A DNA stretch of 64,000 nt from UBA4582 sp047629195 (GCA_047629195.1 JBLHWY010000004.1:1-64000); one strand, 5' to 3'. Shown: positions 26,346-35,607, numbered from the stretch's first letter. The notes: a model not told the origin generated them from the sequence alone. Numbers and translations are program-made.

Positions 26346-27080
26346 TTACTGAGTGTCTAGATTTTTATGTTTAGTGTCGCGGTCCAACACTACCGCTGAC
26401 ACGGGGATGACTAAACTTCTTGCTTCCACCCAATTACTGAGCAGGTTGATGTTTGCTACTTCTATATTCCCATATCCTAGTCGGACGAGACCATCTGCAA
26501 CCAGTAACTTCAGTGCCTTATTTATAGATACGCGTGTAACGCCGAGCATGTAAGCCAGTTCTTCCTGACGGCATTGCACGATCTGGAGCGCGTCCTTTTT
26601 TGATATAAACGACAACAACAGCTTTGCCAATCGAACGGGCAAGGTCAATCGTCGCTGCCCGTCCAGAAATTCAAGCATGTCGTGTTCCCGCCTTAAGGTA
26701 ATGGCAAGCAGGGCCTTACCAATCGCAGGCTCTCGATCAAAAAGTTGAAGGAATCCCCGTTCTGCTATGTGTAATACTTTAACTGCGCCCGACGCAGAGA
26801 GATCGTGTGTCCGTGGCAGATCGGCGAACAAGGTGAACTCCCCAAAACACTCTCCTGGCGTAAGCATGGATGACACGACGAATGAGCCATCCGCGCCAGT
26901 ATTACCGGCTATGATTCTTCCGAACATGAGTATTGATATTCCCCGATGGCTATCACCGCGTTGTTGGATCATTTCGCCATCTCGGTAAGACTTCAATTTA
27001 CCAGCAGCCTTCATTTGCGCCAAGACCTCTGCAGGTAACAAGTCTGTGAAGATTGGGGCGTTAGTTCGTGGGAGTGCCAT
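26346..27080 (-). CDS. Crp/Fnr family transcriptional regulator
   Basis: A regulator of about 244 aa: an N-terminal cyclic-nucleotide-binding jelly roll (GEMIQQRGDSHRGISILMFGRI, PGECFGEFTLFADLPRTHD) and a C-terminal winged helix (CRQEELAYMLGVTRVSINKALKLLVADGLVRLGYGNIEV, given here as its outline). The FGE...R region resembles the cAMP phosphate-binding cassette but is not identical, so the ligand is uncertain; no Fnr-type cysteine cluster is seen. The start at ATG 27080 is preferred over a TTG at 27092. It is divergent from the GST gene, with an inverted repeat in between. Confidence 0.88.
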   Translation of the reverse strand: MALPRTNAPIFTDLLPAEVLAQMKAAGKLKSYRDGEMIQQRGDSHRGISILMFGRIIAGNTGADGSFVVSSMLTPGECFGEFTLFADLPRTHDLSASGAVKVLHIAERGFLQLFDREPAIGKALLAITLRREHDMLEFLDGQRRLTLPVRLAKLLLSFISKKDALQIVQCRQEELAYMLGVTRVSINKALKLLVADGLVRLGYGNIEVANINLLSNWVEARSLVIPVSAVVLDRDTKHKNLDTQ

Positions 27081-27091
27081 CAATTGAATCA

Positions 27092-27111
27092 AATGTATAT
27101 TTTTTTACATT
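27092..27111. promoter_or_regulatory. Inverted repeat in Crp/Fnr-GST divergent promoter region
   Basis: AATGTA and TACATT arms separated by 8 bp (TATTTTTT). The TGTA...TACA core is the kind of dyad Crp/Fnr-family proteins bind. It lies 12 bp upstream of the regulator start and about 55 bp before the GST gene, so it could serve both. Prediction only. Confidence 0.4.
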
Positions 27112-27164
27112 CTATCCTTAACCGATGCGGTATTGTTCGATAATTGCAGAACTAGGGTAAAAAA

Positions 27165-28247
27165 ATGAAAGTCTACGGCGCAAGTGTTTCGTACTACACG
27201 GGTAAATTAGAAACCTACCTTCGTTATAAAGGCATTCCCTACGAGCGCGACTCGCCTTTCAATGAGCGCCGTGAAATCATGGAACAAGTGGGCAGTATCC
27301 AACACCCAATGGTGAAGCGAGATGATGGTCGGTGGATGTCTGACAGCACACCAATGATCCTTCAATTAGAAAAAGAATACCCTGAGCGCAGTATCCTGCC
27401 ACAAGATCCGGTGATTGAGTTTATAGCGCACCTTATTGAAGACTATGCGGACGAGTGGTTGTGGCGAGTCGCTATGCATTATCGTTGGAGCTACGACCAT
27501 GATCGAGAGCTGTTGTGCCGCATCCTTGCTGACGAACTGACGTCCCACGTCAAGTTGCCTAGATTCGTGCGCTGTCGCATTGTGAAAAAGCGTCAACAAA
27601 AAGGCTTCGTGATGAACGACGGCGTCACGAGCGCGACCCGTGAGCATGTCGAAGCAGGCTATCACCGGATCCTCTCGTTGATGTCTTCAGTGCTGGAATC
27701 GCGACCCTTTATTCTTGGGGATAAACCTTCACTTGCTGATGTCGGTTTGATGGGTCCTATGCTGCGACATTTTGGCCAGGACCCTACACCTGCAGAAATC
27801 ATGCGTGATACAGCGCCCCGAGTGTTCGAATGGTTGGGGCGCATGTGGAATGCGAGTCAACAACCCTGTGCTGGTGAGTTTCTTTCTGAGATACCGGCTG
27901 ATCTAACGCCGATGCTTAAAGAGATCAGTGAGACACATCTCGTACAACTCAACGACAACGCGAAAGCTTGGCAACAGAAGCAGGACAAGTTCTCGATGAC
28001 AGTTCAAGGTTGCCGCTACCAGCAACTGCCGGTTTCTCGCTACCGAGTGTATTGTTTAGAAATGCTCCGCGAGCGTTTCGCCTCTCTTGATGAGAGCTCG
28101 CAATATGCTGTGAGGTCTGTATTGCCTTCTGAATCGGCAGAGATACTCTGGCAAAACGATCTGGCGGTAAAGTCAGATTATGATGAGGCGCGGCAAGCGC
28201 CTTTTAATAGGGCGATCAATGTGTTTGACGGTGCGGTGCCTTCATGA
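27165..28247 (+). CDS. Glutathione S-transferase family protein, extended
   Basis: A 360-aa protein with an N-terminal thioredoxin-like GST domain (YYTGKLETYLRYKGIPYE, then HPMVKRDDGRWMSDSTPMI, where the Asp-Ser pair binds the glutathione gamma-Glu) and an all-helical C-terminal domain (PFILGDKPSLADVGLMGP). It is longer than usual (about 220 aa): an extra C-terminal region of about 110 residues has no family I recognise. It overlaps the DUF3604 gene by ATGA, so both proteins probably act together. Confidence 0.85.
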   Translation: MKVYGASVSYYTGKLETYLRYKGIPYERDSPFNERREIMEQVGSIQHPMVKRDDGRWMSDSTPMILQLEKEYPERSILPQDPVIEFIAHLIEDYADEWLWRVAMHYRWSYDHDRELLCRILADELTSHVKLPRFVRCRIVKKRQQKGFVMNDGVTSATREHVEAGYHRILSLMSSVLESRPFILGDKPSLADVGLMGPMLRHFGQDPTPAEIMRDTAPRVFEWLGRMWNASQQPCAGEFLSEIPADLTPMLKEISETHLVQLNDNAKAWQQKQDKFSMTVQGCRYQQLPVSRYRVYCLEMLRERFASLDESSQYAVRSVLPSESAEILWQNDLAVKSDYDEARQAPFNRAINVFDGAVPS

Positions 28248-30115
28248 ATATTCCCTCTCTCGTTATTTGCTTAGTATTCTCATTCCTTGTCCTGCCGATG
28301 GCTATGGCAGGCGATTCCGATAGCTCCAACAAACCAACGCGATTGCTATGGGGTGATACCCATCTGCACACTAACAACTCTTTTGACGCATTTCTGAATG
28401 GCAATAAGTCAGTATCGCCAGATGATGCGTATCGTTTCGCACAGGGCGAGCCTGTGATTCATGCATATAATCGCACCCGAGTTCAGCTTGAAACACCGCT
28501 CGATTTTTTGGTTGTGTCAGATCATGCTGAATTTCTGGGCGGTATTAAGGATATCTACAATGATGGGATCGGCCTTGAAAACCCAGGGCCCATTGAAAAA
28601 TTAGTACTGTGGTATCGAGAGCGTGAAATTAGAGAAGCTATCGACAGTGGTAAGGGGCCGGCATTTTTTGGCAATATCTTGCCGAAGCCAGGTGATCCAA
28701 GAGAGGCCGTCAAAACCTACGTTGAAGATCTGGGTGATCCGGTGCCAGGCGCAGATGTATCTGCGCGTAATGCTTGGCACAGGTTGCTGGAGACTGCAGA
28801 TCGCCACAACAATCCGGGCACATTTACCGCTTTTTCAGGCTGGGAGTGGTCATCTCAACCAGGGGGCGCTAACTTGCACCGGGTTGTGATCAGCAATGCT
28901 GACGCTGCCTCGGGCAGACAATTCATGCCGTTCTCCTCAACCGATAGCCCTTACCCAGAGGACCTATGGCGATGGCTCAGTACCACAGAAAATGAAACGG
29001 GTGTCAGGTTTCTCGCCATCCCACACAATGCTAATGTCAGTAAGGGTGTGATGTTCGACACTAAGACGCTGCGTGGTGATGCAATCGATCGTGACTATGC
29101 GACGCTGCGAATACGATATGAGCGCGTGACAGAAGTCACGCAGATCAAAGGTGACTCGGAAACCCATGAGTCGCTGTCGCCCGATGATGAGTTTGCAAAA
29201 TTTGAAACCTATGCGCATTACCTCTCTACTGCTAAGGAGGAATATGTTGTGCGTCCTGGGGATTACGTCCGATCTGCACTAAAAACAGGGCTTAAACTGG
29301 GCGCTGACATTGGTGTGAATCCTTTCAAGGTAGGTATGGTCGGTTCCACGGATTCACATACCGGTCTTTCGACCGCAGAAGAACCCAATTTTTGGGGAAA
29401 ATTTGCCTATGATTCAGTCCCTGAAAATAAGGCAGCAAATGCATTGGGTAACGCATCTGGTTGGAATATGTCCGCGTCAGGTCTGGCCGCAGTTTGGGCG
29501 ACAGAGAACTCCCGCGAATCCATCATGGATGCGATGTACCGAAGAGAAGTCTACGCGACTACTGGCACCCGAATCCAAGTTCGACTGTTTGGCGGTTGGC
29601 AGTTTACAACGGGTGACCTAAAGGACATCAGCGCAACGGGTTACGAGAAGGGCGTGCCGATGGGCGGAACACTAACCGACAGCACCGCAGATGATCTATC
29701 ACCTACTTTTATGATCTTTGCCAGCCGTGATCCTCTAGGTGCAAACCTGGACCGTGTCCAGATCATCAAGGGTTGGCTTGACGAGAGTGGCAACATGCAT
29801 GAGCGAGTATTCGATGTCGTGTGGTCGGATGATCAGCAGCAAGTTGAAGGCAAATTAGCGCGTATGCCTGCTAACGTTGATCTACGAACTGCTCGAACCA
29901 CGAGTGAACACGGCGCGACTCAACTGTCTGTTGTCTGGGCGGACCCTGACTTTGATTCCAACAATCCTGCCTTTTACTACGCACGCGTGCTGCAGGTGCC
30001 AACAGCACGCCATTCGCTTATGGATAGAATTGCGCTTGGTAAGGAAAACGCTGACGACTATCCCGATGTGATTCAGGAAAGGGCCTATACTTCGCCGATT
30101 TGGTATGCACCTTGA
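28244..30115 (+). CDS. DUF3604 domain-containing secreted protein
   Basis: A 623-aa protein with a signal peptide (residues 1-22, cleavage after AMA). GDTHLHTNNSFDA, VSDHAEFLGG and GSTDSHTG carry the His/Asp clusters of DUF3604, a large family related to PHP-type metal-dependent phosphoesterase folds and often found beside catabolic genes in marine bacteria. A metal-dependent hydrolase in the periplasm is the likely type of activity; the substrate is unknown. It is translationally coupled to the GST-like gene. Confidence 0.87.
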   Translation: MNIPSLVICLVFSFLVLPMAMAGDSDSSNKPTRLLWGDTHLHTNNSFDAFLNGNKSVSPDDAYRFAQGEPVIHAYNRTRVQLETPLDFLVVSDHAEFLGGIKDIYNDGIGLENPGPIEKLVLWYREREIREAIDSGKGPAFFGNILPKPGDPREAVKTYVEDLGDPVPGADVSARNAWHRLLETADRHNNPGTFTAFSGWEWSSQPGGANLHRVVISNADAASGRQFMPFSSTDSPYPEDLWRWLSTTENETGVRFLAIPHNANVSKGVMFDTKTLRGDAIDRDYATLRIRYERVTEVTQIKGDSETHESLSPDDEFAKFETYAHYLSTAKEEYVVRPGDYVRSALKTGLKLGADIGVNPFKVGMVGSTDSHTGLSTAEEPNFWGKFAYDSVPENKAANALGNASGWNMSASGLAAVWATENSRESIMDAMYRREVYATTGTRIQVRLFGGWQFTTGDLKDISATGYEKGVPMGGTLTDSTADDLSPTFMIFASRDPLGANLDRVQIIKGWLDESGNMHERVFDVVWSDDQQQVEGKLARMPANVDLRTARTTSEHGATQLSVVWADPDFDSNNPAFYYARVLQVPTARHSLMDRIALGKENADDYPDVIQERAYTSPIWYAP

Positions 30116-30159
30116 ACGCCCAAAACCCCTAGCTAAAACTCTTCACCGACTCTTTCTGT

Positions 30160-31845
30160 TCATGCAGGAAAAAGCCTGTCAACGACATTTTCCAGCTCGA
30201 CGCCTGCATTCGCGTTGCTAAGGCGGGCCGCAATGTGACCGTCGGGACGCAGCAGCAACACCTGATCTGTGAATAGCGCCGCGAACGTACTGTCTGCTGG
30301 TTGCAGTGTTGTATCCGCGCCTATGGTTGCAAGGTCGATCAGATAGCCAGCTTCTAACAATCGAGATACTGCTGCTTCCAGACCACTTGAAGGCGATGTT
30401 GCTAGGACCGTCAGGTGCCCGTAGTTTAATAGATCGAGCGTCGACACCAGAGTATCATCAGATTTAAGCCAGGCGTGAGGCATGCGCGCGCCGGGTGTCG
30501 TTGACGGTAGGTACTTGGATACAGGGTTGTCAGATTCTGGCGGGGCGCCATCGACAATCACGGCCGTGGAGGTGTAACAGAAACCGAGGTCTAGGCCGGA
30601 CATATTAAAGTGCGCCGACTGGCGATCAATCGCTTCTTGTACGTTCGTGCGATGCTTTTGATCTGCCATTACGACATCTAAATCCGACATGCTGATCTTA
30701 TTGTCACCATTGGTATCAAGAGTCTTTCCGACCTCTGACATCTTCATGGCGTTACTTAAGCTTTGCGCAGAATTTACTTCGGCGACGGGCTTGCGTTCAG
30801 CCTCGTATGTCGCAAGCAGCGCTGGATTGATGCTGCGCTCGACCATCGCGATTTTCCATACTAGGTTGTGGGCATCTTGAATGCCGGTGTTCATGCCGAT
30901 GCCACCTGTTGGCGGGAAGCGATGTGCTGCATCGCCGACGAGAAAAATTTGTTCAGACCGGTAGCTGTCACTAACCTGCGCAGTCATCCGCCAGCTATTC
31001 ATACTGTGAATGGTCAAATCGATGTCTGCGCCAATCGCTTTTCTCAGCAGGGCGGCAAACTTTTCCTCGTTGATCGGATTAAGTATTTCGTCGGCATCTA
31101 CAGTTTTCATGAAGATCCAATTACTGTCGATGTCGTGAGCAATGAAGATGCCTTCACACTCTTCTTCCATCACCCAATACAACAGACCCTCGCGCCCTTT
31201 CAGTGCGTCGCGTAGGTCGGCACTGAAATGTATATTGACGTAGGTCTGGATGTTGTCCGGACCCTCCATCTTAGCGCCGATGGCGCTGCGTACTGCGCTG
31301 CCGGCGCCGTCGGCACCAATGATATAACGCGACTTCACCAATAATGGGTCGCCCTGTGGACCGTTTAGTGTAGAGACATATCCATCGTCGAAAGACTCGC
31401 AGCCTTGCCAAGTATGTTCGAAGCGAATGTTTGCGGGTTGCGCTAGGTGGTCATATAACAACTGTTCGAATCGATCTTGACTGAGGTTGCAAGTGGGAGT
31501 TGGCGAAGACGACAACATGTATTGAATAATTTTGGGATCGCTTGCCATTGAGAATACGCCAAGGTCGCGCCCGACCAGGCGATCCACCCAACGTACGTGC
31601 ATGCTGTCAGTCAGGCTTGGACCGGCAAGGCGGATAAGTTTGTCGCTGATTCCAATGCTACGACAGATTTCTAACGAACGGCTGGATATCACGTGTGCCT
31701 GAGGCGCCTTGTGTAACGTCGGACGCCGTTCCATCAAAACATAATCAAGCCCGACCTGCTCAAGTAGTCGGGCTGTTAACAAACCCACCGGCCCTGCGCC
31801 TACGATCAGCACATCGGTCGTTATGTCTTCTGTTGGCTTACTCAT
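30160..31845 (-). CDS. FAD-dependent aromatic-ring monooxygenase with EF-hand-like insertion
   Basis: A 561-aa class A flavin monooxygenase of the PheA/TfdB/MhpA kind: GAGPVG (17-22) for FAD, DG motif in GADGAGSAVR (178-186), and GDAAHRFPPTGG (304-315). It would hydroxylate a phenolic ring using NAD(P)H. Residues 377-388 (DTNGDNKISMSD) form a calcium-loop of the dockerin/EF-hand type, with Asp/Asn/Asp at positions 1, 3 and 5 and Asp at 12. It sits between the catalytic domain and the thioredoxin-like C-terminal domain, and this is unusual in a cytoplasmic hydroxylase. The gene follows a TetR regulator with ATGA overlap. Confidence 0.88.
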   Translation of the reverse strand: MSKPTEDITTDVLIVGAGPVGLLTARLLEQVGLDYVLMERRPTLHKAPQAHVISSRSLEICRSIGISDKLIRLAGPSLTDSMHVRWVDRLVGRDLGVFSMASDPKIIQYMLSSSPTPTCNLSQDRFEQLLYDHLAQPANIRFEHTWQGCESFDDGYVSTLNGPQGDPLLVKSRYIIGADGAGSAVRSAIGAKMEGPDNIQTYVNIHFSADLRDALKGREGLLYWVMEEECEGIFIAHDIDSNWIFMKTVDADEILNPINEEKFAALLRKAIGADIDLTIHSMNSWRMTAQVSDSYRSEQIFLVGDAAHRFPPTGGIGMNTGIQDAHNLVWKIAMVERSINPALLATYEAERKPVAEVNSAQSLSNAMKMSEVGKTLDTNGDNKISMSDLDVVMADQKHRTNVQEAIDRQSAHFNMSGLDLGFCYTSTAVIVDGAPPESDNPVSKYLPSTTPGARMPHAWLKSDDTLVSTLDLLNYGHLTVLATSPSSGLEAAVSRLLEAGYLIDLATIGADTTLQPADSTFAALFTDQVLLLRPDGHIAARLSNANAGVELENVVDRLFPA

Positions 31846-32516
31846 GAACTTCTCCTTGATGTGTTCGGAGCCAACAGTTGAGCAATCGCGTCTGCTTGTG
31901 CATCTACTATGGCGTCATTGCACGGTTCTTCGCTGGACAATAATCGATATTCTGGCGCCATAGAAAACATCGCGCCACTGGAAACAAGTAGGTAATAAAA
32001 CTGCATATGGCTTAGCTCATTGATAGCTCCGTTGGCTTGACTGTCCTTAAGCAACTCACCTATCGTGCGATGAAACTCTCTGGTGTATCGGTCAACGATC
32101 CAACTAAGGCGCCAATCAGCACACCTGCCTTCGTCAAACATGAAGCACATAACTTGTGGATAGACGGCGCTCGCTCGTACAAATTTTCGAATGACAAACC
32201 GGATGCGCTCACCTGGTTCTATATCTCTAGCTTGATTCAGCACAGGCTGCATGATGTTTCCAAAACGGTCGAAAATCTGACTCACACATGCTTTCCAAAA
32301 TGCCTCCTTGCTGCCGAAGTGGTAGGCGATGAGGTTGCGTTGCACTTCAGCATGTATTTCTACATTCCGTGTCGTGGTTGCATTGTAACCGTAGGTTGAA
32401 AACAGATGCCCGCCTGCTTCCAACAACTTTTGTCGTGTCTGCTTGGACTTTTCAGATTTTTGGTTCGGCTTATCGGCGACAGAGGCCGAAGAAAGTATTG
32501 CAACGTTTTGTTTCAT
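31842..32516 (-). CDS. TetR family transcriptional regulator
   Basis: A regulator of about 224 aa: N-terminal HTH (TRQKLLEAGGHLFSTYGYNATTTRNVEIHAEV... ending AYHFGSKEAFW, outlined) followed by a ligand-binding helical domain. The open frame reaches 32573, but a likely minus-strand promoter lies at 32545-32573, so translation must begin downstream; ATG 32516 (MKQNV) is chosen, with ATG 32528 possible. No Shine-Dalgarno is apparent for either. It is co-transcribed with the FAD monooxygenase and divergent from the SnoaL gene, so it probably controls both directions. Confidence 0.85.
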   Translation of the reverse strand: MKQNVAILSSASVADKPNQKSEKSKQTRQKLLEAGGHLFSTYGYNATTTRNVEIHAEVQRNLIAYHFGSKEAFWKACVSQIFDRFGNIMQPVLNQARDIEPGERIRFVIRKFVRASAVYPQVMCFMFDEGRCADWRLSWIVDRYTREFHRTIGELLKDSQANGAINELSHMQFYYLLVSSGAMFSMAPEYRLLSSEEPCNDAIVDAQADAIAQLLAPNTSRRSS

Positions 32517-32544
32517 ATTGATAATCATTTGGCGATTGACACAA

Positions 32545-32601
32545 ACTATACATATTTTTTTGACAAACGACAAATAATAAGAATAATGTGTTCAATACAC
32601 A
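32545..32601. promoter_or_regulatory. Overlapping divergent promoters with candidate TetR operator
   Basis: Plus strand: TTGACA (32560-32565), 16 bp, AATAAT (32582-32587). Minus strand: TTGTCG (32573-32568), 17 bp, TATAGT (32550-32545). Just after the plus -10, TGTGT-TCAAT-ACACA (32587-32601) is a dyad suited to a dimeric repressor. Back-to-back overlapping promoters would let the TetR protein co-regulate the hydroxylase operon and the SnoaL/VOC side. Confidence 0.45.
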
Positions 32602-32619
32602 GCCACAGCGAAGAGATTA

Positions 32620-33045
32620 ATGAACCTAATAGACACAGAAACGCGGATTTTAGTAGAACGACTCGTGACTGAATTTAGCTTTCTCATCGACCATGGTCAG
32701 GCGATCGATGTTCCAGCGCTGTTTACAGAAGACGGTTCATTTGAATCACCTATTGCGACACTGAACGGTCGGAAGGCGATAGCATCGGCGATGGCGCAGC
32801 GTATGCAAGCTGATTACATGACCCGTCATGTCACCAGCAACCTAAGGCTGCAACGTGAATCAGCAAATCAGATACTCGGTACTGTGTTGTTAACGATGTA
32901 CCGCTGGACACCTGGTGATCTGGATGCGAAGCCCAATCCCATTGCGCTGCTAGAATACGAAGATGTGTATCGGCTATGCATTGATAGTGAATGGCGGTTT
33001 GCGGCTAGAAAAGCGTTACCAGTATTACCCGCAGCAAAGAAGTAA
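32620..33045 (+). CDS. SnoaL-like / NTF2-fold protein
   Basis: A 141-aa cone-shaped alpha+beta (NTF2) fold protein of the SnoaL-like type often beside ring-hydroxylation genes: LVTEFSFLIDHGQAIDVPALFTEDGSFES, GRKAIASAMAQR and RHVTSNLRL are typical blocks (outlined). Possible roles are a small dehydratase, isomerase or hydroxylase-associated protein. It is the first gene read from the divergent promoter region opposite the TetR gene. The VOC gene follows 167 bp later. Confidence 0.8.
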   Translation: MNLIDTETRILVERLVTEFSFLIDHGQAIDVPALFTEDGSFESPIATLNGRKAIASAMAQRMQADYMTRHVTSNLRLQRESANQILGTVLLTMYRWTPGDLDAKPNPIALLEYEDVYRLCIDSEWRFAARKALPVLPAAKK

Positions 33046-33212
33046 TTAGTGATTATTAAGAAACTAAAATCTCCATGGTTACTTCCCGACAACCTATTAG
33101 TTTCTAGGCCAACAGATCTGAAAAGTCTCAGGAATTCACCCAGGAATTGGTGTTTACGGACGGGAACTAACTAGTAGGATAGTAACCAGCAGAACTAACA
33201 GGAGAATTTAGT

Positions 33213-33779
33213 ATGACTGACGATGTAACTTCAAAACGAATAGTTGAGCGGGGGCGGGCGCTACCGCCAGCTAAACTTGCTCATTTTGTGCTGCGTACGC
33301 CAAATTTTGAGGCAATGCGCGCTTGGTATCAAACAGTTCTAGCGGCAAAAGCGGTATTTGAAAACGGTTTCTTGTGTTTCATGACTTATGACGACGAACA
33401 TCACCGGGTCGCGCTCGTCAATACACCTGACGCTGAACTGAGGAAGGAAGGTTCTGCGGGCGTAGATCACATCGCCTTCACTTTTACAGACTTAGGGGAC
33501 CTGCTTGGTACTTTCGCCCGCCTTAAGTCAGATGAGATTGAGCCGCATTGGTGTATCAATCATGGACCCACAACATCCTTGTATTATCGGGACCCGGACG
33601 GTAATCAGATTGAACTCCAAATCGACAATTTCACAACGCCGGCAGAAACAGATGCCTTTATCGGCTCCGACGTATTCAAGCAAAACCCGATCGGTGTTGA
33701 GTTTGATCCGCAGCATTTACTAGAACGTTATGAGAATGGTGACCCAATTGAGGAATTGGTCGCGCAAGGTGCAGCCTGA
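33213..33779 (+). CDS. VOC-family extradiol dioxygenase-like protein
   Basis: A 188-aa vicinal-oxygen-chelate protein. His24, His86 and Glu134 form the 2-His-1-carboxylate Fe/Mn site of type I extradiol dioxygenases, and Tyr125 (YYRDPDG) matches the conserved active-site Tyr region. The protein is a single-domain version, shorter than the two-domain biphenyl-diol dioxygenase (about 290 aa). Ring cleavage of a catechol made by the nearby hydroxylase is the natural hypothesis; a glyoxalase-type or resistance role is possible. AGGAG precedes the ATG. Confidence 0.82.
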   Translation: MTDDVTSKRIVERGRALPPAKLAHFVLRTPNFEAMRAWYQTVLAAKAVFENGFLCFMTYDDEHHRVALVNTPDAELRKEGSAGVDHIAFTFTDLGDLLGTFARLKSDEIEPHWCINHGPTTSLYYRDPDGNQIELQIDNFTTPAETDAFIGSDVFKQNPIGVEFDPQHLLERYENGDPIEELVAQGAA

Positions 33780-33934
33780 CAAGGATCAATAATGAAATGG
33801 CTTGATGCAGGATTACGCTTTGTGCGTACGCCGGATGTTTCGAGTCAGGGGGTCGATTGGCAAGGCAGCCAATGCGTGCATGATGAGAAAAATCGTAGAA
33901 CGCTAACGATAATCTTAATCTTCTCTAAGTCTGA

Positions 33935-34501
33935 CTATTTCAACATGCCCGTGATGACTTTTATGACGTCCTGTAGTTGGCTTAGGTCATCAGTTGAACG
34001 CTTGACCAGCAATGTGCCTTGTAGCGTATTGAACAACATTCGAGACAGGCGAGCTGGCGTTTCGTTGAAATTCAGCTCACCTCTCTTGCGGCCGTTGCGT
34101 AAAATGCCCTCTAGCCAGCGCTGGTGGTCTTCCATGAACTGCTTAACTTCTCTGCGCATTTCCTGAGGCAGAGCAGGGACTTCACCTGCGAGTGCTCCAC
34201 ATAAACACACGGTATCCGGTGTTGCAGCGAAGTGCAGGTACGGCGAATAATAGAAATCCAGTGCTTCCCATGCAGTTTTATCAGGGTCGTGCTTGATCGC
34301 CTCTAGCTGGCCCGCAAAGGTGTCGCGATATCGTTGGATGATAGCGACACCCAAGGCTGCTTTGCTCGGGAAGTGGTGTATAACGCTAGGCTTTTTTATG
34401 CCCACCCGCGTAGCGATGTCTTGAAAGCTCATCGCTGTATAACCTCTAGTCTGTATCAGTTCTTGGCCTACATCGAGGATTTTACTTGATGTGTCCGTCA
34501 T
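33935..34501 (-). CDS. TetR family transcriptional regulator
   Basis: A 188-aa repressor. The HTH is clear (GYTAMSFQDIATRVGIKKPS followed by HHFPSKAAL), with the C-terminal domain of the AcuR/NemR-like kind (LCGALAGEVPALPQEM). The start overlaps the stop of the alpha/beta hydrolase (ATGA), so it is the second gene of that operon. A strong palindrome upstream of the hydrolase is its probable operator, giving autoregulation. Confidence 0.9.
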   Translation of the reverse strand: MTDTSSKILDVGQELIQTRGYTAMSFQDIATRVGIKKPSVIHHFPSKAALGVAIIQRYRDTFAGQLEAIKHDPDKTAWEALDFYYSPYLHFAATPDTVCLCGALAGEVPALPQEMRREVKQFMEDHQRWLEGILRNGRKRGELNFNETPARLSRMLFNTLQGTLLVKRSTDDLSQLQDVIKVITGMLK

Positions 34502-35607
34502 TTCTTTCGCTTGGGCGTATGTTCCTTTACGAAGGGTAACAAAGCCTCAAGTATCTCGGGGAGGAGCGGTGCAATCTTGAACGAAGAGTTCGCTAGCAGC
34601 GTCGTTGCTGCTCTTGTATTCGTGATCGGATGCAAATTGTCGCTATATTGGCCATGGTGAAGGATCAGCGTAGCAGGTATCTTGAGCGCAGCCAGTTCGT
34701 CGTCTTTCATTCCTAGCGCTGTTTGGTAGCGGGTCGCTTGCAAATGTTCTCCAGTCGTTTTCATCGCGGCGAGGAAATCGTTGATGTCTGCATTAAAGAA
34801 GCGTTCCCGATTCTCAGCTGTGTTGCGATCCAGGTAGCCGCTCCAAAGATCTGTTTTCGCCAGAGCTTCCATCGTAGTCAGGGGTAAACCGCTGATGTGT
34901 TGCCGGGTGGTGAGTCTCTTTTCGGGCAGAAATTTAAAAAAGTAATCTTCTGATAAACGCGCCGCAGCGTAAGTACCACCGGTGAGTGGCGCAATGACGA
35001 GGGCAGCAATGTCATCAGGATAGCGTGAAGCCAATATCATGTTGGAGCGAGCACCAGAAGACATGCCATAAAGGGCGGTTGGGGCGACACCAAGACGTTC
35101 GATCAGAACGTGCAGATCTTCCCCTTCTTCAACCATCTGCGGCGCGTTGCCAAACGTCACTTGCGACAGGCCTAAATTGCGCCGATCATAAATAATGACC
35201 TTAAGCTCAGGTGCCGCCGCTGCTATATTTCGTGCAAAACCGCCAAAGCCATGCGTGTCGCCGTTACCACCCGGAGTCACAATCAGCGGAATAGTGCCAT
35301 TAGGGTTATAGATTTCGACGTGCAGCGTGACGTCACGCTCAGGCCTGAGATCAACCATACGAGTCTCCATCTCTACCTTGTCTGCACCTTCCTCGGGGAG
35401 CGCCTTCCAGTAGACTTCGAAATAGGAATTGTTCGCCGCGCCTCGAAACAGCGTGACGTCGATCTCTTCGTTTTGAACATCTCTTGAAGTGTCAAGGTAG
35501 CGTGGGGTTGTTTTTTCAGCGTTCGCCGCGTAAGCGCTGGACAAAGGTATCAACGCAGCGACTAGGAATGTTGTCACTAGCGTCGCAATCTTGGTGTGAT
35601 GGGTCAT
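34498..35607 (-). CDS. Secreted alpha/beta hydrolase
   Basis: A 369-aa protein with a signal peptide (about residues 1-28, ending SAYA). It has the alpha/beta-hydrolase landmarks: oxyanion region VTPGGNGDTHGFGGFA, YDRRNLGLS, and nucleophile elbow GMSSGA with Ser, then a late LILHHGQYSDNLHP with a likely acid and His. An esterase or lactonase acting in the periplasm is likely. AGGAG lies 6 nt before the ATG. It is co-transcribed with a TetR gene. Confidence 0.87.
   Translation of the reverse strand: MTHHTKIATLVTTFLVAALIPLSSAYAANAEKTTPRYLDTSRDVQNEEIDVTLFRGAANNSYFEVYWKALPEEGADKVEMETRMVDLRPERDVTLHVEIYNPNGTIPLIVTPGGNGDTHGFGGFARNIAAAAPELKVIIYDRRNLGLSQVTFGNAPQMVEEGEDLHVLIERLGVAPTALYGMSSGARSNMILASRYPDDIAALVIAPLTGGTYAAARLSEDYFFKFLPEKRLTTRQHISGLPLTTMEALAKTDLWSGYLDRNTAENRERFFNADINDFLAAMKTTGEHLQATRYQTALGMKDDELAALKIPATLILHHGQYSDNLHPITNTRAATTLLANSSFKIAPLLPEILEALLPFVKEHTPKRKK

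Noticed and set aside
33792..34166. A 124-residue plus-strand frame just after the VOC gene (MKWLDAGLRFVRTP...), with AAGGATC before the ATG
   Set aside because: Only the first 45 or so codons lie outside the antisense of the TetR gene, no family similarity is seen, and the rest follows the shadow of that gene. It may be a truncated gene start, but I could not support it.
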